Notes under the pieces: model-generated | The model's database searches: none | What the model saw: the letters and a program-made list of their open reading frames with translations, nothing else | What the model was told of the DNA's origin: nothing | In this document: positions 32,371 through 43,358 of the stretch, in pieces | How the letters are laid out: every line of letters begins with the position of its first letter | How positions within the stretch are numbered: the first letter of the stretch is position 1 | Made by a program: the position numbers and the translations under genes | NCBI RefSeq assembly: GCF_001705515.1 | Contig: NZ_MDJS01000001.1 | Coordinates: 868,001 to 932,000 of the forward strand | Length of the DNA: 64,000 nt | DNA from: Mucilaginibacter sp. PPCGB 2223 | GTDB lineage: Bacteria; Bacteroidota; Bacteroidia; Sphingobacteriales; Sphingobacteriaceae | Direction of reading: 5' to 3'

Positions 32371-33573
32371 ATGAAGTATTCCGGTAATAGCGATCTGCCG
32401 TTACATTATGGCTACGTACCTGTCTGGCTTGCTGAGCGTATGGCTAAATTAGGTTTGGCTATCGTTGAGGCAATAATCATCGAATACGGAAAAGCCGAAG
32501 TATTGAGCCGTTTGAGCGATCCTTTCTGGTTTCAAAGCCTGGGCGCTGTTATGGGGATGGATTGGCATTCGTCAGGCATAACTACCTCAGTTATGGGTGC
32601 CTTAAAACGTTCTGTTAACCCACATTCAAAAGAATTGGGCATCTACATCTGCGGCGGCAAGGGAAAATACAGCAGACAAACCCCGGCCGAATTGATGAGC
32701 ATTGGTGAACGTACGGGTCTGGATGGTGAATACCTGGCACGTTGCAGCAAGCTCACCGCTAAAGTGGATAACACGGCGATTCAGGATGGTTTTCAGCTTT
32801 ATTTGCACAACTTTATCGTGAGCGATGAAGGCCAATGGGCCGTGATACAACAAGGCATGAGCGACGCCAGTTCGACTGCACGCCGTTATCACTGGCACTC
32901 ACAGGATCTGCTGTCGTTTGTCGATGATCCGCATACCTCTATTTACGGAAAAAATGCCGGTTTGATCCTGAATATGGCCGATAAACAGGCCGCTCCTGCC
33001 CGATCTTCGGTTATGCAGATCAGCAGCGAATATCCGGACATAATGCTTAATGAAATTAAAAAACTGGTGATGCCGGCTCATCACGATGTACGTTCAAAAG
33101 ATGTCGATCTGAAACGCCTGGGTTCGGTACTGTGGCTGGCTCATGAAAAAAAACCGGCAGATTTTTCGGAGTTGTTATTGCTTGAAGGACTCGGCCCGAG
33201 AACCTTACAATCGCTGGCTTTGGTGAGCGAAGTGATTTATGGAACCCCGTCTCGCTTTACCGACCCGGCAAGGTTTTCATTTGCTCACGGCGGTAAAGAT
33301 GGGCATCCGTTTCCGGTACCAGTTAAAACTTATGATGAAACCATATCGACGCTTCAAACTGCAGTACGCAAGGCAAAAATCGGCCAGACTGACAAGCAGG
33401 AAGCCATCAAAAAGCTATCGCAAATAGCACAGCAAGCCGAAAAGAATTTTATCCCCAACGCGGATTTTGATAAGTTGGTTGAAAAAGAACGTGCCGAATC
33501 ATGGCGATACGGAGGCCGAACCGTTTTTGGTAAAGCAAAACCGCCTGCCGAATTGCAACTCAAATTATTTTAA
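32371..33573 (+). CDS. DUF763 family protein
   Basis: A 400-residue DUF763 protein. The N-terminal block DLPLHYGYVPVWLAERMAKLGLAIVEAIIIEYG and the later SDASSTARRYHWHS are characteristic, as is the LLEGLGPRTLQSLALVSEVIYGTP helix-hairpin-helix-like segment and the FSFAHGGKDGHPFPVP block. The family is widespread in thermophiles, archaea and some Bacteroidota and has no assigned function; the HhH-like segment hints at nucleic-acid contact. An inverted repeat ends on its start codon (32351-32371). tRNA-Thr lies convergently just downstream. Confidence 0.9.
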   Translation: MKYSGNSDLPLHYGYVPVWLAERMAKLGLAIVEAIIIEYGKAEVLSRLSDPFWFQSLGAVMGMDWHSSGITTSVMGALKRSVNPHSKELGIYICGGKGKYSRQTPAELMSIGERTGLDGEYLARCSKLTAKVDNTAIQDGFQLYLHNFIVSDEGQWAVIQQGMSDASSTARRYHWHSQDLLSFVDDPHTSIYGKNAGLILNMADKQAAPARSSVMQISSEYPDIMLNEIKKLVMPAHHDVRSKDVDLKRLGSVLWLAHEKKPADFSELLLLEGLGPRTLQSLALVSEVIYGTPSRFTDPARFSFAHGGKDGHPFPVPVKTYDETISTLQTAVRKAKIGQTDKQEAIKKLSQIAQQAEKNFIPNADFDKLVEKERAESWRYGGRTVFGKAKPPAELQLKLF

Positions 33574-33578
33574 TATAG

Positions 33579-33651
33579 AGCCGACGACGGGACTTGAACC
33601 TGCGACCCACGCATTACGAATGCGTTGCTCTACCAGCTGAGCTACGTCGGC
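33579..33651 (-). tRNA. tRNA-Thr (anticodon CGT)
   Basis: A 73-base tRNA. Acceptor arm GCCGACG with CGTCGGC, discriminator T, the D-arm GTAGCTCAGCTGGTAGAGC, anticodon stem-loop GCATTCGTAATGC with anticodon CGT, and T-arm GCAGGTTCAAGTCCCGT. It reads ACG. No 3' CCA is encoded. It lies convergent to the DUF763 gene and 23 bases after the GH127 gene's stop codon. Confidence 0.96.
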
Positions 33652-33674
33652 TAATGCCTGGAAAGGTTACTAAT

Positions 33675-35624
33675 TTACATATTGCTTTGCGAAAACCAAA
33701 CCTGCATCTCCCCTTTCCCGCGGTTTGCCCAATCGCAATAAGGTATGAGGGTTAATTTATCGGCGTCGGTCTCACCTTTTAATACCATAACCCCGTTGAA
33801 TAAGGTTTTGTCAAATTCGGGTTTAAAAGGTGTATTTATCGATAAGCTGATGCTGCTTACTTTAGTGGTATTATCTTTCCACTCGGCGCAATACATAACT
33901 GGGCCACGTTGCAGTGCAACTTTGCCGATATCATCTTTTACCAATTGGTTTGCAACAACTTTTTTAACTTCCATCGGCAGATTAACCTCTATCCTGTCGT
34001 TTTTACGCCAGGTTTTGCTGATCACTGCGTAACCATTCTGCATGGTATATTTTACAGGTTTACCATTCAGTTTGATAGTAACATTTTGTGATTTTGATTT
34101 TTCGAACTGGTACAGGTCTGATGGAATAGCCTGGTTCTGTACCCAACCTGGTATACGTATCTTCACATTAAATTGCTCTTCTTTGGCCGGATCGACAATA
34201 AACGCTAAGGCACCGCTCCATGGGTAATTATTTTGCTGTGTGATCTTCACAGCCTGGTCTTTAATCTGGAGGTTAGCCACGCCTTGTATGAATAGGTTGA
34301 CGAACAAATCGTCATCTTTTTGTGCATACATATAGCCAGAAAGCGATGGCAGGAACCTGGCCAGGTTGGTTGGGCAACACGAGCACTCGAACCAGCCCGA
34401 ACGCTCCGTTTCAACACCTTTACCCGGGGTACCGGTTACCTGCATAGCATTAGTATAGAAAAACGAATTACCATTTAAACCCACACCCGATATCAAACCA
34501 TTATACAGGACTTTTTCCATCACATCGATGTATTTCGCATCTCCATGCAGTAAAAACATCCGCTCGTTCCAGTAAACGTTGCCAACCGCTGCGCAGGTTT
34601 CGTTATAGGCTGTTGCATTTGGCAACTGGTAATCGTCTCCAAAGCGTTCGCCGCTCGGTACAGCGCCTATGCCCCCTTGCACATAGATCTTTTTACCGAC
34701 CATATTATCCCATATCTTATCAATGGCTGCTATATATTCCTTATCGCCAGTTAAGGCAGCAACATCCGCCATTCCCGAGTAGAGGTACATGGCCCTTACA
34801 GCATGACCTTCGGCTTCGTCCTGATTAATTACCGGTACATCATCCTGCCAGTACATACCGTTTTTCCACTCGTCGCGACTGTTTTTATCGTAAGTTCGCT
34901 TTCCACGCTCGTCGATAAAGAATTTAGCCAGGTCGAGATAATCTTTTTTGCCGGTAATCCGGTAAAGTTTTACCAACCCCATTTCAACGATCTCATGACC
35001 CGGCTCCATATGTAATTTACCCGGGCCGAAAGTTTGTACCAGCAGATCAGCATTTTTGAGGGCGATATTTAAAAAATTGCGCTTACCTGTTGCCTGGTAA
35101 TGCGCGCTCGCAGCCTCAAACAGATGTCCGGAGTTATACAATTCGTGACTCAACTCGTGTTCTTTCATCCAACGCTCCGGTCCAGACCATGGGTGCGGAT
35201 GTAACGGATCGATGGTGCGCGCGGTATACAGATAACCATCCGGCTCCTGGGCCTTACCGACTATCGCGATAAGCGAATCGACATAATGATCAAGTTTCGG
35301 ATCGGGATGTACAGCCATCGAAAACGAAGCGCCTTCGACGGTTTTATAGATGTCTGTATCATCGAACGGGTACGTGGTGCAGAATTTGCCGCTCTTTTGC
35401 GCTGCCATTTCAAAGTTTTTTACCCTGCCGGTGCTCTCGCAACGCGCAAATGATGCCGGGATGGTTACCGTGCGGTTGGTTTCTATCCGTGGCGACCAAA
35501 AACCGTCATCCAGCTTAACTTTGGTGAACGATACCGGTTTAATGGTATAGTCCTTATTCTGGGCAACAGCCAGGTGCACACATCCGGCGCAAATGAGCAA
35601 TAAAACGCTGCGTAATCTGTACAT
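33675..35624 (-). CDS. GH127 family glycoside hydrolase (beta-L-arabinofuranosidase type)
   Basis: A 649-residue exported protein; signal MYRLRSVLLLICAGCVHLAVAQ. The GH127 signatures are VKLDDGFWSPRIETNRTVTIP at the start, GHEIVEMGLVKLYRITGK, NETCAAVGNVYWNERMF (conserved Glu and Cys) and GWFECSCCPTNLARFLPSLSGYMYA (the Cys pair). In characterised members such as HypBA1 the Glu and three Cys bind zinc and one Cys is the nucleophile. It has its own promoter (35653-35683) and is followed upstream by a GH3 enzyme in the same direction, so an arabinose-containing plant or glycoprotein glycan is the likely target. No SusCD genes are nearby. Confidence 0.93.
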   Translation of the reverse strand: MYRLRSVLLLICAGCVHLAVAQNKDYTIKPVSFTKVKLDDGFWSPRIETNRTVTIPASFARCESTGRVKNFEMAAQKSGKFCTTYPFDDTDIYKTVEGASFSMAVHPDPKLDHYVDSLIAIVGKAQEPDGYLYTARTIDPLHPHPWSGPERWMKEHELSHELYNSGHLFEAASAHYQATGKRNFLNIALKNADLLVQTFGPGKLHMEPGHEIVEMGLVKLYRITGKKDYLDLAKFFIDERGKRTYDKNSRDEWKNGMYWQDDVPVINQDEAEGHAVRAMYLYSGMADVAALTGDKEYIAAIDKIWDNMVGKKIYVQGGIGAVPSGERFGDDYQLPNATAYNETCAAVGNVYWNERMFLLHGDAKYIDVMEKVLYNGLISGVGLNGNSFFYTNAMQVTGTPGKGVETERSGWFECSCCPTNLARFLPSLSGYMYAQKDDDLFVNLFIQGVANLQIKDQAVKITQQNNYPWSGALAFIVDPAKEEQFNVKIRIPGWVQNQAIPSDLYQFEKSKSQNVTIKLNGKPVKYTMQNGYAVISKTWRKNDRIEVNLPMEVKKVVANQLVKDDIGKVALQRGPVMYCAEWKDNTTKVSSISLSINTPFKPEFDKTLFNGVMVLKGETDADKLTLIPYCDWANRGKGEMQVWFSQSNM

Positions 35625-35652
35625 CGGGCTTAATGGTTATGGTTGGCTATAA

Positions 35653-35683
35653 CAAATATATCTATAATTGTCATATAGACAAA
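35653..35683 (-). promoter_or_regulatory. Promoter of the GH127 gene
   Basis: Minus strand: TTTG (35680-35683), 19 bases, TATATTTG (35653-35660). It lies in the 89-base gap after the GH3 gene and shows that GH127 can be transcribed apart from GH3. Confidence 0.7.
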
Positions 35684-35713
35684 TAAAGCAACTCGTCATA
35701 CCAGAAATCACCT

Positions 35714-37921
35714 CTAAATCAACGTAACTGTCTTTGAAATGGTTTTACCTTTGGCTTCGGTCTGCTCATCCGGTTGGCTTCCGCCGATGCTGATCTTAAG
35801 CTTCCCTACCGGTGTAACCACGTGGCCTTTATCGTCAATCAGCGACAGATCTTGTGCAGATAATTCGAACTTAACCACTTTGCTTTCACCAGCTTTTAAA
35901 AATAAGCGTTCAAAACCTTTTAGCGCGCGTATAGGAGCTTTAACATTCCAATGAGAGAGGTACAACTCGGCTACCTCTTCCCCATCCATTTTGCCGGTAT
36001 TGGTGATCTTTACACTCACTGTAGCTTTGCCGTTTTTACTGATGCTTGCAGGAACAGTTAAGTTATCATATTTAAAGTTAGTGTAGCTTAAACCGTAGCC
36101 AAAACCATAAAGTGGTTTCCCTTTGAAATAACGGTACGTACGGTTGGCCATGGAGTAATCGTCAAATTTTGGCAGGTCGTCATCGCTCTTATAAAAAGTA
36201 ACAGGCAAACGTCCGGCAGGGTTATAATCGCCAAATAACACATCGGCAATAGCCGTACCGGCAGATTGACCACCGTACCAGGCATTTACGATAGCGGGCA
36301 GGTTCTCCGCTTCCCATGGTACGGCTATGGCGCTCCCCGTCATCATTACAAAAACAACCGGTTTGCCTGTTTTTTTCAAAGCTTTTAACAGGTCCGTCTG
36401 TACCTGCGGCAATAAAATGGAAGTACGGTCCCCGCCGCTGAACCCGGCCTTAGCTACTCTCATTTCTTCTCCTTCCAACTGCGGTGCTATCCCGCCTACA
36501 AAAATTATGGCATCTGCATCTTTAACCCGGTTGGCTACTGCGTCAAAATCAGGCTTAACGTCAGGCGACCCTACATAATCAGTGCCCTGCTCGTAAACCA
36601 CTTCGGTATTGGCGCCTAATTTAGCTTTGATACCTGCCAGGGCAGTTATCAGTTCAGACGGGGTACCATTGTAATTACCAAGCACGCTTTTTGCGTTATC
36701 GGCATTTGGCCCGATAACTGCTATTTTCTTTAATGATTTGCTCAACGGCAGCGTATGGCTGTCGTTCTTTAGCAGTACAACAGATTGCCGCGCCATTTTA
36801 AGTGCATGAGCTTTATGCTCCGCGCTTTCCAAAACATTATTACCGATCTGCGCATATTTTACCATTTCAGGCGGGTCGAACATACCTAAACGGAAACGGA
36901 TGGTAAACAGGCGTTTTAAGGATATATCCAATTGGCTCTCGGGTAATTTTCCATCTTTTACAGCAGCTATCAGGGTTTTGTAAGTGCGGTTGCCACATTC
37001 TACATCGGTGCCGTGTAGTACTGCGTCTGAGGCGGCGCTTTCGGCGTCGGGCGATGTTTTATGCCGCTCCCAAAAATCATCAATAGCGCCACAATCTGAT
37101 GTAACATAGCCGGTAAAGTGCCAGTCGTTCCGCAAAATACTGGTCATTAATAAATCACTGCCACAGCAAGGCTGGCCTTTAACGGCGTTATAAGCGCACA
37201 TTACGCCGGCTACCTTAGCGTTGACAACCAAATTGCGGAAAGCCGGCAGGTAGGTATCCCACAGATCATAATCGCTTACATCTACGTTAAATACATGTCG
37301 CGATGGCTCCGGGCCGCTGTGTATAGCATAATGTTTGGCACATGCCGCAGCTTTTAAATATTTAGGATCGTCGCCTTGTAAACCGGTTACAAATGCCTTA
37401 CCCATTGCTCCGGTAAGGTACGGGTCTTCGCCATAGGTTTCCTGCCCGCGGCCCCAACGCGGGTCGCGGAAGATATTGATATTTGGGGTCCAGTAAGTTA
37501 AACCTAAATAAATCCCTCTTTTGCCGTCTTTAATGCTTTGATTATTGATGGCGCGACCTTCTTCGGCAGTATAATCGGCCATGGTGTGCAGGGAATTCTT
37601 ATCGAAAGTAGCCGCCATACCGATGGCCTGCGGATATACGGTCACTTTAAAAGGCGTACGCGCTACGCCATGCAGGCACTCATTCCACCAGTTGTATGCA
37701 GGTATGTCCAGGCGGTCGACTGCAGGCGCCGAGTTAAGCATCTGAGCCACCTTCTCTTCAAGTGTGAGGCGGGACACCAAATCGTTTACCCGCGTCTCTA
37801 CTGATAACGAGGGATCCTGGAAATTGTAAGCATAACGTTTTTTAGGTACGAGCGACAACAGCGATATCGCACAAACAACTGAAAAAAATAATAAAAAAAT
37901 TTTGTAATGAGTGGTCTTCAT
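35714..37921 (-). CDS. GH3 family beta-glycosidase
   Basis: A 735-residue exported GH3 enzyme from the ATG at 37921 ([24 protein letters not shown] signal); a longer frame to 38017 would add 32 odd residues across the intergenic region. The N-terminal barrel has [21 protein letters not shown], the catalytic-nucleophile region [17 protein letters not shown], and [15 protein letters not shown]. The alpha/beta sandwich has [16 protein letters not shown] and the C-terminal fibronectin-III-like domain has [18 protein letters not shown] sequence and [18 protein letters not shown]. Xylosidase/glucosidase/arabinosidase specificities cannot be separated by eye. Confidence 0.95.
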   Translation of the reverse strand: MKTTHYKIFLLFFSVVCAISLLSLVPKKRYAYNFQDPSLSVETRVNDLVSRLTLEEKVAQMLNSAPAVDRLDIPAYNWWNECLHGVARTPFKVTVYPQAIGMAATFDKNSLHTMADYTAEEGRAINNQSIKDGKRGIYLGLTYWTPNINIFRDPRWGRGQETYGEDPYLTGAMGKAFVTGLQGDDPKYLKAAACAKHYAIHSGPEPSRHVFNVDVSDYDLWDTYLPAFRNLVVNAKVAGVMCAYNAVKGQPCCGSDLLMTSILRNDWHFTGYVTSDCGAIDDFWERHKTSPDAESAASDAVLHGTDVECGNRTYKTLIAAVKDGKLPESQLDISLKRLFTIRFRLGMFDPPEMVKYAQIGNNVLESAEHKAHALKMARQSVVLLKNDSHTLPLSKSLKKIAVIGPNADNAKSVLGNYNGTPSELITALAGIKAKLGANTEVVYEQGTDYVGSPDVKPDFDAVANRVKDADAIIFVGGIAPQLEGEEMRVAKAGFSGGDRTSILLPQVQTDLLKALKKTGKPVVFVMMTGSAIAVPWEAENLPAIVNAWYGGQSAGTAIADVLFGDYNPAGRLPVTFYKSDDDLPKFDDYSMANRTYRYFKGKPLYGFGYGLSYTNFKYDNLTVPASISKNGKATVSVKITNTGKMDGEEVAELYLSHWNVKAPIRALKGFERLFLKAGESKVVKFELSAQDLSLIDDKGHVVTPVGKLKISIGGSQPDEQTEAKGKTISKTVTLI

Positions 37922-38088
37922 GGTGGTTACAGATTGGTGATTTGAAGGTAAATAAAAAAATGAATAATGCAATCGGTTGTATTTTATTTTTTTCATGGAT
38001 TTTTCATACAAAAACACCTATTTGGTGTGTAAATAATAATTCTTATAGTTTTTATTTATCTTCAACTTTTATTTGTAGCTATTTACGC

Positions 38089-40626
38089 ATGACGAGACTG
38101 TTACTCTCCCTGAATTTAATTAACAGTGTATCAGTTTATTGCGGAAGCAAATTAAACAGGTCTGCTTTTTACGGAAGGCCTTTACTATGTATTGTATTAT
38201 TTGTTTTACTGAATAATACGCTCTGTTTTGCCGAAGGAAGTAAAGAGCTTACAGCAAACGGAGGCAACCGGGCCTACCTGTATTCAAGTAATACGGCAAC
38301 ACCCTCATTCCCCTTCCCTACTATCGGTACGGTAAAAGTTTACGTTAAGGTTGGCGAAACGCTCAATATAGGTTCGAGCGCACAGGGTATTGGTTCAGGC
38401 ACCATCAATCTGCGCGCGCCCGACGGCTCCACTTATACCAGCGGCAACTCGGCTACTGTTGGTTTGATAGCTAATCGCGCCCAGGAATTAGCAGGCCCGT
38501 TACCTAACACCGGCGGTTATACACCTTATACCCGCACCGTTGCGGCAGGCCAGGCAGGTGTTTGGGAAGTTGATTTTGTTTCGCCTAACAATGGTACACC
38601 TTCGGGTGTGCAACCCAACATCTTACCGGCATCGGCCGCATGGACACAGCCCTTTGCCGAATATATTGCAGCTTTTGATATCTCGGTACGTGATGCATCA
38701 AATACATCGTTTTTAACCGGTCGCGTATATACCAATATTTTTTCGGGCTTATTAGGCGCATACGATATCGGGTTTAACGCCATCGTAAAAATATTGACTA
38801 AAGACGGTTATCAATACACATTGAATAACAATGGCCAGGCTGGTGATGGTTTTGCCTTTTTTGTAAATAACAAAGGCTTCAGGGATGCCACAGGCGCTGC
38901 ATCCTACAAAAGTGTCGATAATGTAACCAGCCCGAACGTGCAGGACCCGCGTATTGCCGACACACAGACAGATATTACACATAAGATATTTTTTAACGAC
39001 CCGGCGGCCGACCTACCCACCATAGCCAATACACCCGGCGGCGGTACAACCTGGCTATTGAATCCGCCTTTTGTACCTACAATAAGTAATGTGACATTTA
39101 CAGGTATTGAGGGTACGGCTAATGTTGCGGGTACAAGCCCGATGGGCGGTAATATCGGTTTTACCGCAGGCGCGAACGGCACTTACATTGTCGCTATCGA
39201 CGTAAACAGGAATGGTGTATTCACCGATGCTATCGACCGGCAAATAAGCGGCATAGTGAGCGCCGGTGCCAATACTATTTACTGGGATGGCCTTGACGGC
39301 CTGGGCAATAAAGTACCTGCAAGCGCCGCAAAATATACTGCCGCTATTAAACTGTCACTTTACGGAGCAGAGGTTCATTTTCCTTTTTTTGATGTAGAAC
39401 GGAATGTTAACGGCATTTTACTGACCCGTACAAACGGCAACCTGGCACCCGACTATACGGTTTATTGGGACGATAGCCCTATCACAGTAGTTGGTACACC
39501 ATCCAACCCGGTTAAAAATACTACGGGTATCAGCAGTTTGGTGAACGGCCATAAATGGGGAACACCAGGCTCCAGTCCGACCGAATTTGGTAATGAAAAG
39601 AGTTTGGATACCTGGGCGTATGCGGCAGGTACGCCAATTGTAGCTACGGTAGATTTTACTTTGCAGGAGACCGACCTCGAAACTGTAAGCATCACATCTA
39701 ACTCAGGCTGCGTCGGGCAGAACGCAATTTATACTGTTGTGGTGCGCAACAATGGGCCGAGTGATGCCACAAGTGCTAAGTTTCATTTTGCATTCCCGGC
39801 CGAGATTACCGGCGTAACGGTAATCAGTACTGCAACTACAGGTACGTCATCTTTAACATCGGGTACAGTTGGAAACACAGCTTACGATGCAGTTTTAAAC
39901 ATGAACAACGGTGCCGTTCGTACCTTTACCATCACCGGTAAGGTAACCGGGATACCATCCGGCGGAAGCCTGAACACTACAGCAAGTATGCTCAGAGCAG
40001 CCGATTTTACCGATCCCGACGCCACCAATCCCGATGCCGCACCGCCTACCGACCCAACTGCCGAATGTAATTCCGCTCCATCGGGCACAGGTTGTAATAA
40101 CATCAAAACCAACAGCGCTATTTTCGCTGCTATCCCAAATGCAGGCGCCGATCAGACGGTTTTGCAAAACACCACGGTTACCTTGTCAGCAAATACTACC
40201 GGTAACTGGGTGCAGGTAGGCGCTGTCCCATCCGTAGCTAACATAGCCAGTCCTGCAAGCGCAACAACCAGTGTAACCGGTTTAAGCGCCGTTGGTACTT
40301 ATACCTTTGTGTTTGCAAACAGTAACGGTTGCCCGGATACGGTACTTGTGCATGTCATCAACTCTTCTATCAATATCCCCAATGTTTTTACGCCGAACGG
40401 CGATGGCAAAAATGATCAGTTTGTGATAGGAAACCTGCAATTTTACCCGGGCAGCCAGTTGCTGATCTTTAACCGATGGGGTAACGAAGTTTACCGTGCC
40501 GATAATTACATCAACAACTGGGATGGCAGCGGCCTGACAGAGGGTACTTACTACTATATACTGAACCGTAAAGAACCATCTGGTGCGATAACCACATTTA
40601 AAGGCTGGGTTTACTTAAAACGATGA
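38089..40626 (+). CDS. T9SS-exported protein with type B (gliding motility) C-terminal domain
   Basis: An 845-residue surface protein. I start at the ATG at 38089; the longer frame to 37942 lacks coding character and overlaps the divergent promoter region. A hydrophobic stretch [22 protein letters not shown] serves as signal. The middle holds Ig-like/DUF11 material ([29 protein letters not shown]) and the end is the CHU C-terminal domain: [54 protein letters not shown]. Type B CTD proteins are secreted by the T9SS with a cognate SprF/PorP-type protein, and exactly such a gene follows, overlapping by four bases. Confidence 0.88.
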   Translation: MTRLLLSLNLINSVSVYCGSKLNRSAFYGRPLLCIVLFVLLNNTLCFAEGSKELTANGGNRAYLYSSNTATPSFPFPTIGTVKVYVKVGETLNIGSSAQGIGSGTINLRAPDGSTYTSGNSATVGLIANRAQELAGPLPNTGGYTPYTRTVAAGQAGVWEVDFVSPNNGTPSGVQPNILPASAAWTQPFAEYIAAFDISVRDASNTSFLTGRVYTNIFSGLLGAYDIGFNAIVKILTKDGYQYTLNNNGQAGDGFAFFVNNKGFRDATGAASYKSVDNVTSPNVQDPRIADTQTDITHKIFFNDPAADLPTIANTPGGGTTWLLNPPFVPTISNVTFTGIEGTANVAGTSPMGGNIGFTAGANGTYIVAIDVNRNGVFTDAIDRQISGIVSAGANTIYWDGLDGLGNKVPASAAKYTAAIKLSLYGAEVHFPFFDVERNVNGILLTRTNGNLAPDYTVYWDDSPITVVGTPSNPVKNTTGISSLVNGHKWGTPGSSPTEFGNEKSLDTWAYAAGTPIVATVDFTLQETDLETVSITSNSGCVGQNAIYTVVVRNNGPSDATSAKFHFAFPAEITGVTVISTATTGTSSLTSGTVGNTAYDAVLNMNNGAVRTFTITGKVTGIPSGGSLNTTASMLRAADFTDPDATNPDAAPPTDPTAECNSAPSGTGCNNIKTNSAIFAAIPNAGADQTVLQNTTVTLSANTTGNWVQVGAVPSVANIASPASATTSVTGLSAVGTYTFVFANSNGCPDTVLVHVINSSINIPNVFTPNGDGKNDQFVIGNLQFYPGSQLLIFNRWGNEVYRADNYINNWDGSGLTEGTYYYILNRKEPSGAITTFKGWVYLKR

Positions 40627-41597
40627 GTGTAAAAAGGTACATATTGCTTGCTTGCATGGCCTTTGGCCTTGTTAAAAGTTATGCGCAGCAAACTGTACAG
40701 TTTAGTCAATATATTTTTAACGGCCTGGCGGTTAACCCCGCCTATGCAGGTTATAAGCAGGATTGGACACTGAATTTAAGCAGCCGCCTGCAGTGGACCG
40801 GAATTGATGGCGCGCCTAAAACAAGCACTGTTTCAGCAGATGGCCTTACTAATAACAGCAACATAGGTCTGGGTGCGATAGCTACTTCGGATCGGCTGGG
40901 GCCGCAAAACACCTCGTCATTGTATTTTAATTATGCTTATCGCCTTAAATTGGATGAAAATGATACCCGGCGATTAAGCTTTGGCCTTGCCACAGGCCTG
41001 GTACAATATAGCTTGGATGGTTCAAAATTTAATGCTACAGATGTGGGCGACGGTGTGGTTCCTTCGGGTAACGAAAGCAAGCTGACACCCGATTTCAGGA
41101 TCGGTATTTATTACTACACCCCGAATTATTACTTCGGTGCATCGGTATTAAATGTTTTATCGGGCACGGCGGGTTTTGTAGATAACCCGGCCGTGATCAG
41201 GGAAACCAGGCATGCCTATTTAACCGCCGGCGTGTTGTTTGAGCTTTCAGACAATATTGATTTGAAGCCATCTGTGATGTTTAAAGAAGATTTTAAAAGC
41301 CCGACCAACCTCGACCTTAATGCGTTTGTGTTGGTAAATAAAACTATCTGGCTCGGAGCCTCTTACCGTACGGGCGTCACCATCTGGAATAAAACTAATC
41401 TGCAAAACGGGCTTGATAAAAGCGACGCCATAGCTGCAATATTTGAACTTAAAGTGAATGATGTTTTCAGGTTTGGTTATTCGTACGATTTTACCACCAG
41501 TCAGCTCTCGGGTTATCAAAGCGGTACGCACGAGCTATCGCTCAGCCTTACATTTAAGAGCAAAAAGCCCAGAATACTAAGTCCGCGTTATTTTTAA
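40623..41597 (+). CDS. PorP/SprF-family outer membrane protein (T9SS partner)
   Basis: A 324-residue exported protein of the PorP/SprF family. It starts [22 protein letters not shown] and continues [40 protein letters not shown], the family opening; the rest is amphipathic beta strands of an outer-membrane barrel ([55 protein letters not shown]). The ATG overlaps the type B CTD gene by four bases (ATGA). SprF-like proteins are needed for secretion or anchoring of cognate type B substrates. An OmpA-family gene follows ten bases later. Confidence 0.92.
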   Translation: MSVKRYILLACMAFGLVKSYAQQTVQFSQYIFNGLAVNPAYAGYKQDWTLNLSSRLQWTGIDGAPKTSTVSADGLTNNSNIGLGAIATSDRLGPQNTSSLYFNYAYRLKLDENDTRRLSFGLATGLVQYSLDGSKFNATDVGDGVVPSGNESKLTPDFRIGIYYYTPNYYFGASVLNVLSGTAGFVDNPAVIRETRHAYLTAGVLFELSDNIDLKPSVMFKEDFKSPTNLDLNAFVLVNKTIWLGASYRTGVTIWNKTNLQNGLDKSDAIAAIFELKVNDVFRFGYSYDFTTSQLSGYQSGTHELSLSLTFKSKKPRILSPRYF

Positions 41598-41606
41598 GAT
41601 GAGCCT

Positions 41607-43358
41607 ATGAAAAAGATAACTATATTCATTGTCAGCTCACTGATCATAACCGGAGTTTTCGCTCAGGAACAACTGACCAAACGCCAGCAGGCCGATAAGC
41701 TTTTTGAGCGATATGAATACGCGAAAAGCCTGGATTTGTATCTCGATATCGAATCATCTAAAAAGAAATACGATCTGTCTCTACTCGAACATATTGCCAC
41801 TTGCTACCGCGAGATGGGTCAATACGAGCAAGCCGAGAAATGGTATGCCGATGTGGTATCCGACGAAAAAGCACCTGCCATCGATAACTATTATTATGCT
41901 GAGATATTACTTCGCAACAAAAACTTCGACGCCGCGAAGAACATCTACAAGAAATATTATGAGGCCATCGGCAATATTACCGACCTGCCTTTTAAACTCG
42001 CTACATGCGATTCGGCTAAAATGTGGATTGCCAGGCCCACCGACCTGGTCGTGAAAAACGAACAAAGCCTGAATAGCTCTTACTCCGAATGGGGGCTTAC
42101 CTACTATGGCTCAAACGCGTTCATTTTTACATCCGACAGGAAGACGACCCTTAGCAAAGCCGAAAAGTACATTTACCAATGGACGGGCAACAGCTATTTT
42201 AAATTGTTCGAGACCGAAGGCACGAAACTCAAAGAGTTGCCTATCGATTTGAAAAGCAGCAAACTCATTACGGGCGATTATCACGTGGGACCCATCGCCT
42301 TGAATGCCTCACAAGATACTGCGTATATCACGGTCACAACGGTAATCCAAAAGAAAGACATACTGCTCGACGGTAAACTTTCGCCACAAAAACAACGGCT
42401 CTATACCCGGCGTCTGCAATTGATCATGGCGACCCGAAAAGCGGGCCAATGGGGCAACTTTAAAAATTTCGCTTACAACAATATCAACAAATACAGCATT
42501 GGCCACGCGGCATTATCGCATAATGGAAGGCTCATGTATTTTACATCAGATATGGATGGCGGTTACGGCAAAACCGACATCTGGTTTTGCGAAAAGCAGG
42601 CCGATGGCACTTGGGGAAAACCCGTTAACTGTGGCAAAGGCATCAATACCAAAGAAGAGGAAGCTTTCCCGACCGTTAACGGCGACGACGTGTTGTATTA
42701 TTCATCAAAAGGGTTACCCGGAATGGGCGGATACGATATTTTTTTTGCAAAAGGCAGCAAGACCCAATGGAGCAAGCCCGAACACCTATCCTATCCCATC
42801 AACAGCACCAGCGACGACTTCTGGTATATTTCGAAAGACGGGCTGACCGGCTACTTCTCATCCGACCGTGAAGACGGCGAAGGGAACGATGACATTTACA
42901 GTTTTAGTTACAAAACGCCTAAACGCAAAAAGATACCAAATAAAAATCCCGAACCAGATACAATCGAAACCGTTGCGCCACCTAAGCCCTATGAAACCGG
43001 TAGTATTTTTGTTTTAAGCAATATTTATTACGACCTGGATAAAAGCAATATACGGCCAGATGCCGCAGTTGAACTGGATAAACTTGCCGTAATACTGAAA
43101 GAGCACCCAACTATGCGTATCGAACTTTCATCGCATACCGATTCGCGCGCTTCTGACGAGTATAATATGGCACTGTCGCAACGCCGGGCAGCATCAGCAG
43201 TAGCCTATTTAGCGAGCAAGGGTATCGATAAAAGCCGTATGATACCCAAAGGTTACGGCGAGACGCGCCTGGTGAACAAATGCTCGAATGGCGTGCCTTG
43301 TACCGAAGCGGAGCACCAGCTAAACCGAAGAACCGAAGTAAAGATACTGAGCCAGTAA
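41607..43358 (+). CDS. PD40-repeat/OmpA-domain lipoprotein-like protein (T9SS-associated)
   Basis: A 583-residue exported protein: signal MKKITIFIVSSLIITGVFAQ, helical TPR-like lead (EYAKSLDLYLDIESS, EHIATCYREMGQYEQAEKWYADV), a WD40-like/PD40 beta-propeller (RLMYFTSDMDGGYGKTDIWF, GYFSSDREDGEGNDDIYSF) and an OmpA C-terminal domain (FYDLDKSNIRPDA-type, IELSSHTDSRASDEYNMALSQRRAASAVAYL, NRRTEVKIL) that binds peptidoglycan. This is the PorE-type architecture that anchors T9SS proteins. It completes the triad with 38089-41597. Its stop abuts the stop of cysC. Confidence 0.92.
   Translation: MKKITIFIVSSLIITGVFAQEQLTKRQQADKLFERYEYAKSLDLYLDIESSKKKYDLSLLEHIATCYREMGQYEQAEKWYADVVSDEKAPAIDNYYYAEILLRNKNFDAAKNIYKKYYEAIGNITDLPFKLATCDSAKMWIARPTDLVVKNEQSLNSSYSEWGLTYYGSNAFIFTSDRKTTLSKAEKYIYQWTGNSYFKLFETEGTKLKELPIDLKSSKLITGDYHVGPIALNASQDTAYITVTTVIQKKDILLDGKLSPQKQRLYTRRLQLIMATRKAGQWGNFKNFAYNNINKYSIGHAALSHNGRLMYFTSDMDGGYGKTDIWFCEKQADGTWGKPVNCGKGINTKEEEAFPTVNGDDVLYYSSKGLPGMGGYDIFFAKGSKTQWSKPEHLSYPINSTSDDFWYISKDGLTGYFSSDREDGEGNDDIYSFSYKTPKRKKIPNKNPEPDTIETVAPPKPYETGSIFVLSNIYYDLDKSNIRPDAAVELDKLAVILKEHPTMRIELSSHTDSRASDEYNMALSQRRAASAVAYLASKGIDKSRMIPKGYGETRLVNKCSNGVPCTEAEHQLNRRTEVKILSQ

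Noticed and set aside
37942..38088. N-terminal extension of the T9SS protein
   Set aside because: It lies in the divergent intergenic region with many Asn/Tyr/Cys and no coding signal; the chosen start gives a clean signal-like segment.
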